DNA of 64,000 nucleotides. Source: Alphaproteobacteria bacterium (GTDB lineage: Bacteria; Pseudomonadota; Alphaproteobacteria; Caulobacterales; Maricaulaceae). The notes beneath the pieces are model-generated. The model was not told the origin of the DNA. It searched no databases and saw nothing but the letters and a program-made list of their open reading frames with translations. The stretch covers positions 1 to 64,000 of the forward strand of contig JAJRSJ010000001.1 of the NCBI GenBank assembly GCA_024278855.1, given 5' to 3'. This document shows positions 27,823 to 37,072 of this stretch, piece after piece; positions within the stretch are counted from its first letter, which is position 1; each line of letters begins with the position of its first letter. Position numbers and translations under genes: made by a program.

Positions 27823-29220
27823 ATGCGTCTTGTGGTCGGTACATTATCTGCAGTTTTATTGTCTGGATGCTCCTGGTTCGGTGCTGGTAGCGCAAATACG
27901 GGTTTCGCAGGGAGCGGTTACGGCTCTGGTTATGGTTGTGCAAACACGACTGCTACTTACGGCGGTCAATACGGATATGGTGTGCAAAACACATATGGCG
28001 CAAATGGATGTGCCGGCAGCTCTGCTTATGGTTTTGGCACAGGCGTGCACGGGCTGCGCGGCGCTCATGGATTACACGGCGCTCGGGGATTACACGACGC
28101 TCGGGGCGTTGGTGCATATGGTGCAAATTTCGGCGGCACAGGTGTCCACGGTTTAAGCGTCCAAGGGTTGGGCGTTCAAGGGTTGGGCGTTCAAGGTTAC
28201 GGAACAAGCGGCGCGGCTGGCATGGGCGCATACGGCTTTGGCAGCTCTAATGTTGCCGGCACGGCTACAATGCTCGGAAATACTGCGCCTTATGGGGCGG
28301 CGGTTGGTGGTGCAACCATTAGCGGTGCCGTACCCGCCAGACAGCTAGTAAACGGGCAATTAGTCAATGGGCATAAAGGTTACGGGGGTGCTGCGGGCGG
28401 ATACGGAATGTCAAGCGGCGTAACCACCATTCAAGGCGCACCTATATTTATACCTCAACCTTACCCCGCATATTACGGCGTTGGCGTTGCAGGGTCTAGC
28501 TGTTGTGGGGCTGGCGGATTTCAAGGTTATGGCGCTGGTGGATTACGCGGCGGTTTTGCTGCACTTCCTTTTGGCCTAGAAGCTAGCATTGGAACGGAAA
28601 TAGGCATTGGCGGCGACATATTCCCTGGCGCACCCGCCAAACCGGCAGGAACCAATTTCATTTCGGCCATTGCGCCAATAGGGTATTCTGACGCCTACAA
28701 AAATGCCGTAAACTATCAATTTGCGAACACATATGATATTAACCCAAGCACCACAATTTTAGGTCAGCTTGGGTATTCAAAGGCGGAAGGACAGCGTTTG
28801 AAAATTGGCACGATTAATGACGGTGTCAACCCTGCGGAAGATCTCTACGCCCAGTGGGGTGATTTGAAACAAGTGACGCTGGAAGGCGGTGTCCGTAAAT
28901 ATGTAGGGGGTTGGAACAACACAACTAGCGGTGTACGTCCCTATATACAGGCAATGGCCGGGTTTACCCATAACAAATCCGTCAACCTCGTACAAGATTC
29001 GGCCATATTGGCCCCTGCCGCATTAAATACGCAACAATATATTCAAGCAGGTTGGACACCGACAGCGACTGGCTTAATTGGTGCAGAAATGCAAGTAGGT
29101 GCCCGCACCGCGATCGGTGTTGAAACCGGCATTCGTTGGCGAGATGGTTTGAACACAAATCTGAAATCTGGAGACCGCTGGTCAATTCCGCTCAAAGTAC
29201 GGGGCCGCGTATCATTTTAG
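27823..29220 (+). CDS. Lipobox outer-membrane barrel protein with Gly-rich repeat linker, member 2 of 3
   Basis: 465 aa from ATG 27823 (AAAGGG upstream; the TTG at 27817 is less likely). Signal peptide with LLSGCSWFGAGS, then about 240 residues of Gly/Ala/Tyr-rich low complexity including tandem repeats (HGLHGARGLH; GLGVQGLGVQGYG), then a barrel domain of about 200 residues starting FGLEASIGTEIGIGGD. Family blocks: IGYSDAYKN, LEGGVRKYVGG, VRPYIQAMAGF, AGWTPTATGLIGAE, AIGVETGIRW, terminal PLKVRGRVSF. Lipidation plus a C-terminal barrel predicts an outer-membrane protein with a surface or periplasmic flexible arm. Function unknown. A terminator follows. Confidence 0.75.
   Translation: MRLVVGTLSAVLLSGCSWFGAGSANTGFAGSGYGSGYGCANTTATYGGQYGYGVQNTYGANGCAGSSAYGFGTGVHGLRGAHGLHGARGLHDARGVGAYGANFGGTGVHGLSVQGLGVQGLGVQGYGTSGAAGMGAYGFGSSNVAGTATMLGNTAPYGAAVGGATISGAVPARQLVNGQLVNGHKGYGGAAGGYGMSSGVTTIQGAPIFIPQPYPAYYGVGVAGSSCCGAGGFQGYGAGGLRGGFAALPFGLEASIGTEIGIGGDIFPGAPAKPAGTNFISAIAPIGYSDAYKNAVNYQFANTYDINPSTTILGQLGYSKAEGQRLKIGTINDGVNPAEDLYAQWGDLKQVTLEGGVRKYVGGWNNTTSGVRPYIQAMAGFTHNKSVNLVQDSAILAPAALNTQQYIQAGWTPTATGLIGAEMQVGARTAIGVETGIRWRDGLNTNLKSGDRWSIPLKVRGRVSF
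28056..28200 (+). repeat. Short in-frame tandem repeats in the Gly-rich linker
   Basis: An 18-base unit (GGCGCTCGGGGATTACAC-like, giving HG/D-ARGL) repeats about three times from 28056, and a 15-base unit (GGTTGGGCGTTCAAG, giving GLGVQ) repeats two to three times around 28165-28195. Unit lengths are multiples of three, so copy-number change would alter linker length without breaking the frame. Confidence 0.75.
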
Positions 29221-29254
29221 GAATGTGAGCGCCTCCAAATCTTAACATCCCCTT

Positions 29255-29282
29255 AAAAACCCGGCTTTTGGCCGGGTTTTTT
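29255..29282 (+). terminator. Rho-independent terminator after barrel gene 2
   Basis: AACCCGGC-TTTTG-GCCGGGTT stem-loop followed by a run of T, 35 bases after the stop codon. Separates members 2 and 3 of the barrel family into different transcripts. Confidence 0.85.
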
Positions 29283-29447
29283 GGCTTCTAGGGCCTGTAA
29301 ACGTGATATTTAACCACATAGAAACCATGTTCTTTGACCAGATTGATACACTTGGCCCCTATATTGCAACCTCAATAAAACAGCTTAATTGATGCGGCGA
29401 CACTGTGCCGTATTGTTACGAAACCTGGATTATAAAGGATTAGGAAT

Positions 29448-30296
29448 ATGCGTTATTTATTATGTGGAGCCGCAGCGATCGCTCTTTCAGGATGTACTTG
29501 GATGGGTTTTGGTTCAGGCCAAAGCTACAATACGGGCAATACTTATACACAAGGCACGAGCGGTGACCCGTGCTGTGTGGGCGGGAAAACATTAAGCCGT
29601 TGGAATATAGAATCCGGTATTGGTGCAGAAATGCTTGTCAGTGGGGACGCTATTACAGGCAGTAAAGCCGGCGCTGGATTTCTTCTCCCAACCACGACCT
29701 TGCGAGATGTTAAAATGTCAGACGCCTATTCAGTCGGCTATAGATCCGAATTGGGCGCGTCATATGCTCTAAACCCTAGCGGCAAAATAACCGTACAAGG
29801 GGTATATTCAAAGTTTGACGGCAATGAAGTCTCATGGGGGACACAGAACGCCGCAACGCTTCGCGGCACAATGTCCGATTATACAAGCTACGGCATCGAA
29901 GCCGGTATCCGCCAATATGCCACACCATATAGAGTTCCACTGCTAAAATCCGTGCGCCCTTATTTCGAAGGAAAATTGGGTGCATCTTATGTTGAGGATA
30001 TAAGACTTGAGAACATAAATGAAGTGGGCGGCCCGGCCAATCCCGGAACGCCAACAAGTTTGGCTTTTTATGAAGCGGGTTGGGTGCCAACTGCCGCCGG
30101 CCTTATCGGTGTAGAAACACCCATCTTTAACCGTTTCACCATGGGTGTCGAGACAGGTATCCGCTATTCAGGTGCACAAAAAACGGACACAACAGATACA
30201 GGCTTGCCCGGCTTTAACGCCCGTTATTCTGGTGCAAATGATGGCGGAGGCCGTTGGAGCGTGCCGCTAACCATTCGTGGACGTTATCGTTTCTAG
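29448..30296 (+). CDS. Lipobox outer-membrane barrel protein, member 3 of 3
   Basis: 282 aa with the shortest linker. Signal peptide LLCGAAAIALSGCTWMGFGSG gives lipobox LSGC. Barrel: WNIESGIGAEML, VKMSDAYSVGYRSELGASYAL, YGIEAGIRQYA, VRPYFEGKLGASYVEDI, AGWVPTAAGLIGVET, TMGVETGIRYSG, terminal PLTIRGRYRF. Alignment with members 1 and 2 is clear across the barrel. Start behind AAAGGATTAGGA. It has its own terminator and probably its own promoter in the 227-base gap upstream, where nothing else is visible. Confidence 0.78.
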   Translation: MRYLLCGAAAIALSGCTWMGFGSGQSYNTGNTYTQGTSGDPCCVGGKTLSRWNIESGIGAEMLVSGDAITGSKAGAGFLLPTTTLRDVKMSDAYSVGYRSELGASYALNPSGKITVQGVYSKFDGNEVSWGTQNAATLRGTMSDYTSYGIEAGIRQYATPYRVPLLKSVRPYFEGKLGASYVEDIRLENINEVGGPANPGTPTSLAFYEAGWVPTAAGLIGVETPIFNRFTMGVETGIRYSGAQKTDTTDTGLPGFNARYSGANDGGGRWSVPLTIRGRYRF

Positions 30297-30326
30297 CAAG
30301 TTTTGAACAAATTGGGTGGGGGCAAT

Positions 30327-30359
30327 AACCTGGGGGATTTTTTAATCTTCCAGGTTTTT
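30327..30359. terminator. Probable bidirectional terminator between converging genes
   Basis: AACCTGG(GGGA) ... (TCTT)CCAGGTT forms an 11-pair stem including G-U pairs, followed by TTTTT on the plus strand and, on the other strand, preceded by AAAAA. It lies exactly between the barrel gene and the DUF885 gene. Confidence 0.75.
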
Positions 30360-30361
30360 CG

Positions 30362-32271
30362 TTATGGGCTTATATCTTCCTTGAGCGATCTGTCTATCCA
30401 CGCATCAATCCGCGCCTCCAATATACTCAGCGGAATGCCCCCTACCCCCAAAACTTCGTCGTGAAATTTGCGAATATCAAAATCAGAACCCAGGCGTTTT
30501 TCAGCCCGCCCCCGCAACTCTAAAATTTTCAACTCGCCTATTTTATAGGACAGTGCCTGCCCAGGCCAGGAAATATAACGTTCAACCTCGGTACGAATAT
30601 TGTGCGGCGATAACGCCGAATTTTCCAAGAAACATGCTTCCGCTTGCGCCCGTGTCCAGCCCTTCCAATGCATGCCCGTATCGACAACCAACCGACAAGC
30701 CCGCCACATTTCATAGGTCAAGCGACCAAAATTTTCGTAAGGCGTGCGGTAAATACCCATCTCGACCCCAAGCTTTTCGGAATAAAGCCCCCACCCTTCC
30801 CCGAAAGCGCCAGGATAAAGGCTACGTCTAAATTCCGGCACGTCTTGCATTTCCTGAGCCAGTGATATTTGGTGGTGATGACCCGGCACACCTTCGTGCA
30901 AGGTTAGTGCTGGCAAATTATATAAAGGCCGCTGTGACAGATCGTAAGTATTGACCACATAATTTCCGGCCAACCCCTGCTCCGGGTTTCCGCTCCAATA
31001 CCGCCCCGTGGTATAATTGGCAGCGATTTCGTCCGGCACTGCCATTACCCCGTAAGACAGCCGGGCCAATTTACCAAAATATTTGGGCATTTGCCCGTCA
31101 ACACGCTTGGCAATCCATGCAGCTTCCTTGAGCAAATCTTCAGCAGTTTTGGCATAAAATTGTTTGTCCGTGCGCAGGAAGGCAAGAAATTCCGCAAAAC
31201 TGCCCTCAAACCCGCTTTGTCTAATCACAACGTCCATTTCGCCGCGTATGCGCTTAACCTCCGATAGGCCAAGTTCGTGAACCTCGTCCGGGGTCAGATC
31301 AAGGGTGGTGAAATATTTGACCAAGGCTTGATAATAGGCCCGCCCGGCTTCGGATGTGCCGATACCAACGGCTGTGCGCGCCGCCGGTGCATATTCTGTC
31401 TCCAAAAACATCAATAGTTTTTTATAGGCGGGATAAACCCGGGCGTTCATGGTATCCAGGCCCAAAGCCTTTAGCCGCTCTTGCTCCGCAAGGGATATGC
31501 TGTCTGGGAATTTGGTAAAGGCGCGAAGAAAGAATGTGCTTCGGCCTCCCCGTTCGATAATCCCTTAACCACATTGATGATGCCGGGCATTATTTGTTCA
31601 GACGCCGTATATTCACTGGCAATTCCGCGCCGCAAATTGGTTATGTTTTGCGCAAAATATCTAGGTAGCTCGGAGAGCCGCGCCGCATAGGCCTCATAAT
31701 CATCTACGTTGTTAAATTTTGTTTGCCGCGACACATAGCTCATCATATTGAAAAAGCCACTGTCATTGGTAAAAGGCAATCGCGCCGTATCAAAATCAGC
31801 TAGCAATAGTTTTTGGCGAAGGACAAAGCCGAACAATTGGTGATTTAAAATTTGTTGTTCAGACAAACCGTCAGTATCAAATTTTAAATACCGTTCAAAA
31901 AGCCCGCGTGTTCTTGCCGTCGTTTTCTCAAGAGCAACAAAACTAACATCCGGCAGGTGTCGCAAAGCCTCGCGGTCGCCATCATTGCCAGCCTGAATAG
32001 GGTTAGACAATAAATCAAATTTTTGCATGTCGGCAATAATATTTTCCAAATCATCAGACTGGGGGGCGCAGACAATCTGGTTGGCCACTTGCTGGTTGGC
32101 CACATGGACGGCGCTCATATTTGGGCAATGTTTACGGACATGTTCGTGCGCGTCGTCAGAGACAATGGCCTTTGCGCCAGAATGCGGCGACGTAGGGGTT
32201 TGGGAAAACACGGCTGTGCTGCTTAACAGAGTTGCAACGCCAGTAACGATAATGGGGGCTATTTTTTTCAT
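30362..32271 (-). pseudogene. DUF885 family secreted protein, split by a frameshift
   Basis: DUF885 proteins are about 600 aa, of peptidase-like fold with a HExxH-like motif. Here 31471-32271 encodes the N-terminal half with signal peptide (MKKIAPIIVTGVATLL) and 30362-31465 the C-terminal half with HEGVPGHHHQ and EGWGLYSE, the putative metal-site segment. Reading on the minus strand, an extra T in CCTTTACC (plus-strand AAA at 31517-31519) joins HSFFAPF-TKFPDSISLAEQERLKALGLDT into one 620-aa frame. So a one-base deletion, or a sequence error, separates the halves. The track's start for the C-terminal half is only the first start-like codon. Confidence 0.8.
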
Positions 32272-32416
32272 GTTTCTGTCATAGGCCCAAATGCGGCAAT
32301 TTTCAAAGCTTAAAACGCAGATCTGTTGTGGATTTTATTGATAATTCGACGTTTCAAACATTGACTTGAACATTCACGGCTTTAGGTTTGCCCACATATT
32401 GCTATAGGAGGGTAAA

Positions 32417-32827
32417 TTGTCAAAAGGCTGGACGGACGAGCGGCCCATGTCCCCGCATATTAGCGTATGGAAATGGCACCCGACCATGTTGTCATCCATA
32501 TTGCACCGGGCAACGGGTGTTGTACTGTATTTTGGCTTGCTCAAACTGGCACTGATATTGGCCTTTTTAGCCGCTGGCCCCGAGTGGTTTGGCAAGGTTG
32601 AAGCTCTGGTCTATTCACCTTTTGGGGCCGTTTCGTTTTTTGTGATTACAGGGGTTTTGATCTATCATTTCCTTAATGGTATCCGCCATCTGGTTTGGGA
32701 CATCGGGGCCGGATTTGACGCAAAATTTGCCAATAATATGTCCCTCGTGATCATCGTGCTTTCCGCCATTGCCACCGCCGCCCTGACCTGGTGGATGGTT
32801 GGCAGCATGCCGGGTGTCAGTTCATGA
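32417..32827 (+). CDS. sdhC: Succinate dehydrogenase cytochrome b556 subunit
   Basis: 136 aa membrane anchor of complex II: RPMSPHISVWKWHPTMLSSILHRATGV, with the heme His/Ser-Arg region SxxHRxTG, and three transmembrane helices. Start is TTG 32417 behind TAGGAGGG. Its TGA overlaps the sdhD ATG (ATGA). Typical alphaproteobacterial sdhC. Confidence 0.95.
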   Translation: MSKGWTDERPMSPHISVWKWHPTMLSSILHRATGVVLYFGLLKLALILAFLAAGPEWFGKVEALVYSPFGAVSFFVITGVLIYHFLNGIRHLVWDIGAGFDAKFANNMSLVIIVLSAIATAALTWWMVGSMPGVSS

Positions 32828-33207
32828 GTGATTTTAGAACCGATTTGGGCAAAGTACGCGGCAGTGGTGCGGCCAAAGGCGGGGTTCACGAATTTATTGC
32901 CCATAGGGTCAGCGCCATTGTACTTGCATTGCTGTTACCGTTTTTTCTATACGGGCTCATCACCGCACTTCACGGTGGCTATAGCGGTTTGATTGCGTGG
33001 GTGTCTTCACCCTTCGGTGCATTTGTCTTGCTCGGCTTTATCACGGCGGGCATGTATCATGGCCGGCTTGGGATTAACGAAGTGATTTCAGATTATATAC
33101 AAAACGCCGGCACGCGCTCGCTCTTCATGTTGCTGAACACATTGGCATCATTTGCATTTTGGCTGATTGGTGTGTTGGCAATTCTTAAAATCTGGCTTGG
33201 AAGCTAA
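32824..33207 (+). CDS. sdhD: Succinate dehydrogenase membrane anchor subunit
   Basis: 127 aa, three transmembrane helices, GVHEFIAHRVSAIVLALLLPFF and YHGRLGINEVISDY with the conserved His region. Start ATG 32824 overlaps the sdhC stop; the track's 32791 start lies inside sdhC. Anchors the SdhAB catalytic part and contributes to heme and quinone binding. Confidence 0.94.
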   Translation: MSDFRTDLGKVRGSGAAKGGVHEFIAHRVSAIVLALLLPFFLYGLITALHGGYSGLIAWVSSPFGAFVLLGFITAGMYHGRLGINEVISDYIQNAGTRSLFMLLNTLASFAFWLIGVLAILKIWLGS

Positions 33208-33219
33208 AGGGAACCTATA

Positions 33220-35016
33220 ATGTCCGACAACAAGAATGAAGCAAATTGGATTGACCATACCTATGATGTGGTCGTAGTTGGTGCCGGTGGTGCAGGCCTG
33301 CGAGCCACATTGGGCGCGGCTAAGGAGGGTCTAAAAACCGCCTGTGTTACCAAGGTTTTCCCGACCCGTTCCCATACGGTCGCGGCCCAGGGCGGTATTG
33401 CGGCATCCCTTGGCAATATGGGCGAAGACAATTGGCGCTGGCATATGTACGACACGGTCAAGGGTTCCGACTGGCTCGGAGACCAGGACAGTATCGAATA
33501 TTTGTGCCGCGAAGCGCCCAAGGCCGTGTACGAGCTGGAGCATTGGGGCATGCCGTTTTCGCGCACTGAAGACGGCAAGATTTACCAGCGCCCCTTTGGC
33601 GGCATGATGCAAAATATGGGCAAAGGCCCGCCCGCTCAGCGCACCTGCGCGGCGGCTGACCGCACGGGTCATGCTATGTTACACACGCTGTACGGCCAGT
33701 CCCTGCGCCGTTCGGCCGAATTTTTCCTGGAATATTTCGCCCTTGATTTGATTATGGAAGACGGGGTGTGTCGGGGTATAACCGCCTGGAAACTTGATGA
33801 CGGCACATTGCACCGTTTTCGTGCCAAAACGGTGATTTTAGCCACCGGCGGGTATGGCCGCACTTATTTCTCTTGCACCTCTGCCCATACTTGTACGGGC
33901 GATGGTAACGGCATGGTGCTGCGGGCCGGACTGCCCTTGCAAGACCCGGAATTTGTCCAGTTTCACCCCACCGGAATTTACGGTGCAGGCTGTCTAATCA
34001 CTGAAGGCGCACGCGGCGAGGGCGGTTATTTAACCAATTCCGAAGGCGAGCGCTTTATGGAACGTTATGCGCCCTCAGCCAAAGACCTGGCATCTCGTGA
34101 TGTGGTCAGTCGGGCCATGACTATTGAAATCCGCGAGGGTCGCGGGGTTGGCCCCGACAAAGACCATATCCATTTGCATCTGGATCATCTTGACCCGGAT
34201 ATTCTAGCTGATCGCTTGCCGGGCATTTCCGAAAGCGCCAAAATTTTCTCCGGCGTCGATGTTACCAAAGAACCAATTCCCGTCCTGCCGACCTGTCACT
34301 ATAATATGGGCGGGATCCCGACCAATTTTCACGGCGAAGTCGTGACCAAAAAGGGCAAAAATCCGGACGCAGTTGTCCCCGGCCTGATGGCAGTGGGTGA
34401 AGCGGCCTGCGTCTCCGTACACGGCGGCAACCGGCTAGGCTCCAACTCCTTGATTGATCTGGTCGTCTTTGGCCGCGCCGCCGGGCTACGGTGCGGTGAG
34501 CTTCTGGACGCTAGTGAAGGCCAACCGGAATTGGCCGCAGGCGCCGGGGCTGAAAGTTTTGCCAGACTGGAGCATTTCCGAAACGCGAACGGCAAGTCCA
34601 GCACAGCAGACATTCGCCTCGAAATGCAAAAAACCATGCAGGTTCACTGTGCCGTATTTCGCACCGATGAAAGCTTGGCCGAAGGTGTCAGCAAAATGGG
34701 AGATGTGTATGCGTCCATGAAAGATATTGGTGTATCCGACCGCTCTTTGGTGTGGAACACAGACTTGGTGGAAACCCTGGAGCTAGACAATCTCATGGGC
34801 AATGCGTTGGCAACAATGGCGGCAGCAGAAAACCGCAAGGAAAGCCGCGGCGCCCACGCCTCCGAAGATCACCCGGACAGAGACGATAAAACCTGGATGA
34901 AACACACGCTCGCATGGGTCAAAAACGGCAAGGTAAAGCTAGGGAGCCGCCCCGTCCACACCTACACACTGAGCGACGATATTGATTATATAAAACCTGC
35001 GAAACGGGTTTATTGA
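33220..35016 (+). CDS. sdhA: Succinate dehydrogenase flavoprotein subunit
   Basis: 598 aa. FAD-binding [17 protein letters not shown], covalent-FAD His in [15 protein letters not shown], substrate site [23 protein letters not shown], and HTCTGDGNG; all as in SdhA. Oxidises succinate to fumarate. Thirteen bases after sdhD. The iron-sulfur subunit gene sdhB, normally next, is absent: a palindromic repeat starts directly after the TGA. Confidence 0.97.
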   Translation: MSDNKNEANWIDHTYDVVVVGAGGAGLRATLGAAKEGLKTACVTKVFPTRSHTVAAQGGIAASLGNMGEDNWRWHMYDTVKGSDWLGDQDSIEYLCREAPKAVYELEHWGMPFSRTEDGKIYQRPFGGMMQNMGKGPPAQRTCAAADRTGHAMLHTLYGQSLRRSAEFFLEYFALDLIMEDGVCRGITAWKLDDGTLHRFRAKTVILATGGYGRTYFSCTSAHTCTGDGNGMVLRAGLPLQDPEFVQFHPTGIYGAGCLITEGARGEGGYLTNSEGERFMERYAPSAKDLASRDVVSRAMTIEIREGRGVGPDKDHIHLHLDHLDPDILADRLPGISESAKIFSGVDVTKEPIPVLPTCHYNMGGIPTNFHGEVVTKKGKNPDAVVPGLMAVGEAACVSVHGGNRLGSNSLIDLVVFGRAAGLRCGELLDASEGQPELAAGAGAESFARLEHFRNANGKSSTADIRLEMQKTMQVHCAVFRTDESLAEGVSKMGDVYASMKDIGVSDRSLVWNTDLVETLELDNLMGNALATMAAAENRKESRGAHASEDHPDRDDKTWMKHTLAWVKNGKVKLGSRPVHTYTLSDDIDYIKPAKRVY

Positions 35017-35165
35017 TTTCCTTCCTCCGTTTTTCACGGGGGAAGTGCCGGAACTCTTGTGGAGGCGATGGGGGGAACAACTACACTCTGGTGCAAAGCG
35101 AAAGATTGTCCCCCATCGAGCACCAAGAAGCGCCCGCTTCCCCCACAAGTGGGGGAAGGAGAGCC
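35017..35165. repeat. Palindromic repeat of the DUF559-associated type (copy 2)
   Basis: Same layout as the copy at 6631: left arm CTTCCTCCGTTTTTCACGGGGGAAG, inner GATGGGGGG ... CCCCCATCGAG, right hairpin CTTCCCCCACAAGTGGGGG. It begins right at the sdhA stop codon. There is no DUF559 gene beside this copy. The remaining bases to creD hold no gene. Confidence 0.85.
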
Positions 35166-35279
35166 TATCAATCCTCATGACATAGCCCCAATATAACCTT
35201 TGGCCCGCCATATTCCTGTCCTAATGCCGCCGGATTTTAAATTTACCCCTTGCAAAATTTCATGTATGAGAGGGTTATT

Positions 35280-36710
35280 ATGTCTTTGAAAAATCAAATT
35301 GGGCAAAATCAGATATTGGGGAAAGCTATGGGTCATTCTGTAGGACTTAAACTTTTATTGGTCTGCGGGCTTGTACTTCTGATGGCCATTCCGGCTTTGT
35401 TTATTGCCGCCATTAGCTTTGAGCGGGCCGGGCGGGCGAATGATGTGACCCGCGAGGTGAGCGAACGTTACGGCGGCCCCCAGACTTTGCTCGGTCCGGT
35501 TTTGAGCCTGCCTTACGGCACCAAAAACCAGGCGGGTGAAATAACGTCTTACAGTGAATATGTTATCTTTGCGGAAGAAGGCACGGCCAGTGTTAGCGAT
35601 TTGCAAACCACTATACGCAAGCGTTCTTTGTTCAAAGTCCCGACCTATCAGGCAGGTGTAAACTTCTCCGCCGCGTTTAAATTACCCGAACGTACGGAAA
35701 TACAATCTGGCAGGCGGGTATTTTTTTGGGACGAAGCCAAAATCAGCATAGGCTTGAGCGATGTACGCGGGTTGCGCGATGATGTTTATCTGGTTTTGCC
35801 AGACGGTACAAAACGTAAATTTGGCCCCGGCCAGAGCGGGTCTTTGGCCGCCATACGCGCTACGAACCTTGAAGCCGAAACCGTATCCCTAAGCTCGTTC
35901 AAAGGTTATAGGGAATATGTAAATTTACAATTTATGGACGTCCGAGTTGGAGACTTGCTAGTTGGGGATTTACTAGGCGAAAATTCCCGACTTGATGTGT
36001 CGGCCAGCCTGACCATAAGCGGCTCTCAGCAAGTGTCCATATCGCCCTTTGCCCAAACTACTAAAGCGAACATTTCGGCCGATTGGCCACACCCTGGCTT
36101 TATTGGTCGCTACCCGCCCCATGAACGCGCCATCAGCACGGACGGATTTTCCGCCGCCTGGTCGGTGCCTTTTTTGGCCAGAGGTATGGCGGCCCACGGC
36201 GATGCTCGCGATCTTAAATTAGGGCAATTATCGCAAAAAGCCATGAGTGTGAAATTGGTCAATCCGGTTAACCCGTATCAGAACGTCAACCGCTCGCTTA
36301 AATATTCGGTTTTGTTTATTGGCATGGTGTTTTTAGCCTATTTTCTGTTCGAAACTTTGGTCGGCGTCAAAGTCCATGCGGCCCAATATGTGCTGATCGG
36401 TCTGGCCCAATGTGTGTTTTATCTGTTGCTACTGGCCTTTGCCGAACAAATCGGGTTTAACTTTGCCTTTCTCATTGCCGCCGGGGCTACGGTCATACTG
36501 ACCAGTACCTATGCGGGGGTAGTGTTCGGCAAAGACTACCGCCTTAAGGCCGGCGCGGTGTTTGTGGCCACTTACGGATTATTATATGTCTTGATGCGTA
36601 TGCAGGATTTCGCCCTGATGGTCGGTGCCTTAGCGAGCTTCCTAGCAATAGCGGCGACTATGTATTTAACGCGGAATGTTAACTGGTACGGCCAGACTAA
36701 TACTTCATAA
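35280..36710 (+). CDS. creD: CreD-family inner membrane protein
   Basis: 476 aa from ATG 35280 (GAGAGGG upstream). An N-terminal transmembrane helix (LKLLLVCGLVLLMAIPALFI) is followed by a large periplasmic domain (ERYGGPQTLLGPVLSLPY, typical of CreD; GFSAAWSVPFLARG) and five to six C-terminal helices (VGVKVHAAQYVLIGLAQCVFYLLLLAF). CreD of E. coli affects envelope integrity and beta-lactam/colicin response. No creBC regulators nearby. Confidence 0.92.
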   Translation: MSLKNQIGQNQILGKAMGHSVGLKLLLVCGLVLLMAIPALFIAAISFERAGRANDVTREVSERYGGPQTLLGPVLSLPYGTKNQAGEITSYSEYVIFAEEGTASVSDLQTTIRKRSLFKVPTYQAGVNFSAAFKLPERTEIQSGRRVFFWDEAKISIGLSDVRGLRDDVYLVLPDGTKRKFGPGQSGSLAAIRATNLEAETVSLSSFKGYREYVNLQFMDVRVGDLLVGDLLGENSRLDVSASLTISGSQQVSISPFAQTTKANISADWPHPGFIGRYPPHERAISTDGFSAAWSVPFLARGMAAHGDARDLKLGQLSQKAMSVKLVNPVNPYQNVNRSLKYSVLFIGMVFLAYFLFETLVGVKVHAAQYVLIGLAQCVFYLLLLAFAEQIGFNFAFLIAAGATVILTSTYAGVVFGKDYRLKAGAVFVATYGLLYVLMRMQDFALMVGALASFLAIAATMYLTRNVNWYGQTNTS

Positions 36711-36712
36711 AA

Positions 36713-36757
36713 TTTTGTAGGCTGGATTACGCCAAGAGGCTAATCCACCCTACAAAA
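36713..36757. terminator. Long inverted repeat between creD and chorismate mutase
   Basis: TTTTGTAGGcTGGATTA, an 11-base loop, then TAATCCAcCCTACAAAA: 16 of 17 arm positions pair. It lies two bases after creD and ends at the stop of the opposing gene, so it can terminate both transcripts. The core resembles the widespread GTAGGGTGGATTA...TAATCCACC short repeat found in many genomes. Confidence 0.8.
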
Positions 36758-37072
36758 CTACCCGGTCTGTCTGGCCCGTAGCCTGTCCCATTCCTTAAAT
36801 TCAAAAGCAATCGACTGCTTGATCATTTCGCGCCAGACGGGTTCGGCTATCTCTATGCTTAGGCCTTGCTTGAGGCTTTCCGCTTTGACCTTGCTGACCA
36901 CGTCCTCAATGCGCACGGCATCATAGACCGCCGCCCGGTCAGTTTTTATACGCGCCGCAGCTTCCATATAGGCTTGGCGGCGCACAATGAGGGCAACAAG
37001 TTCGCGGTCAATGGCGTCTACGCCAATGCGGACTTCGCTCATGCTCTGACAATCTTTTGCAGGTTTAATCAT
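36758..37072 (-). CDS. Chorismate mutase (AroQ-type)
   Basis: 104 aa all-helical: IDRELVALIVRRQAYMEAAARIK contains the active-site Arg of helix 1, and IEDVVSKVKAESLKQGLS and PVWREMIKQSI follow. Converts chorismate to prephenate for Phe/Tyr synthesis; close relatives (PchB) act as isochorismate-pyruvate lyase. Start 37072 overlaps the M23 gene by 8 bases; ATG 37042 (MSEVRIG) is an alternative that matches the usual family start. Confidence 0.87.
   Translation of the reverse strand: MIKPAKDCQSMSEVRIGVDAIDRELVALIVRRQAYMEAAARIKTDRAAVYDAVRIEDVVSKVKAESLKQGLSIEIAEPVWREMIKQSIAFEFKEWDRLRARQTG

Noticed and set aside
28056-28200. CRISPR-like short repeats
   Set aside because: Units are adjacent, without spacers, and are coding repeats in a Gly-rich linker.
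27936-28250. Arg/Trp-rich ORFs on both strands over the Gly-rich linker
   Set aside because: Shadows of GGN-rich codons in other frames.
35250-35279. Longer creD start at 35250
   Set aside because: The ATG at 35280 has GAGAGGG in front and starts just before the membrane helix.
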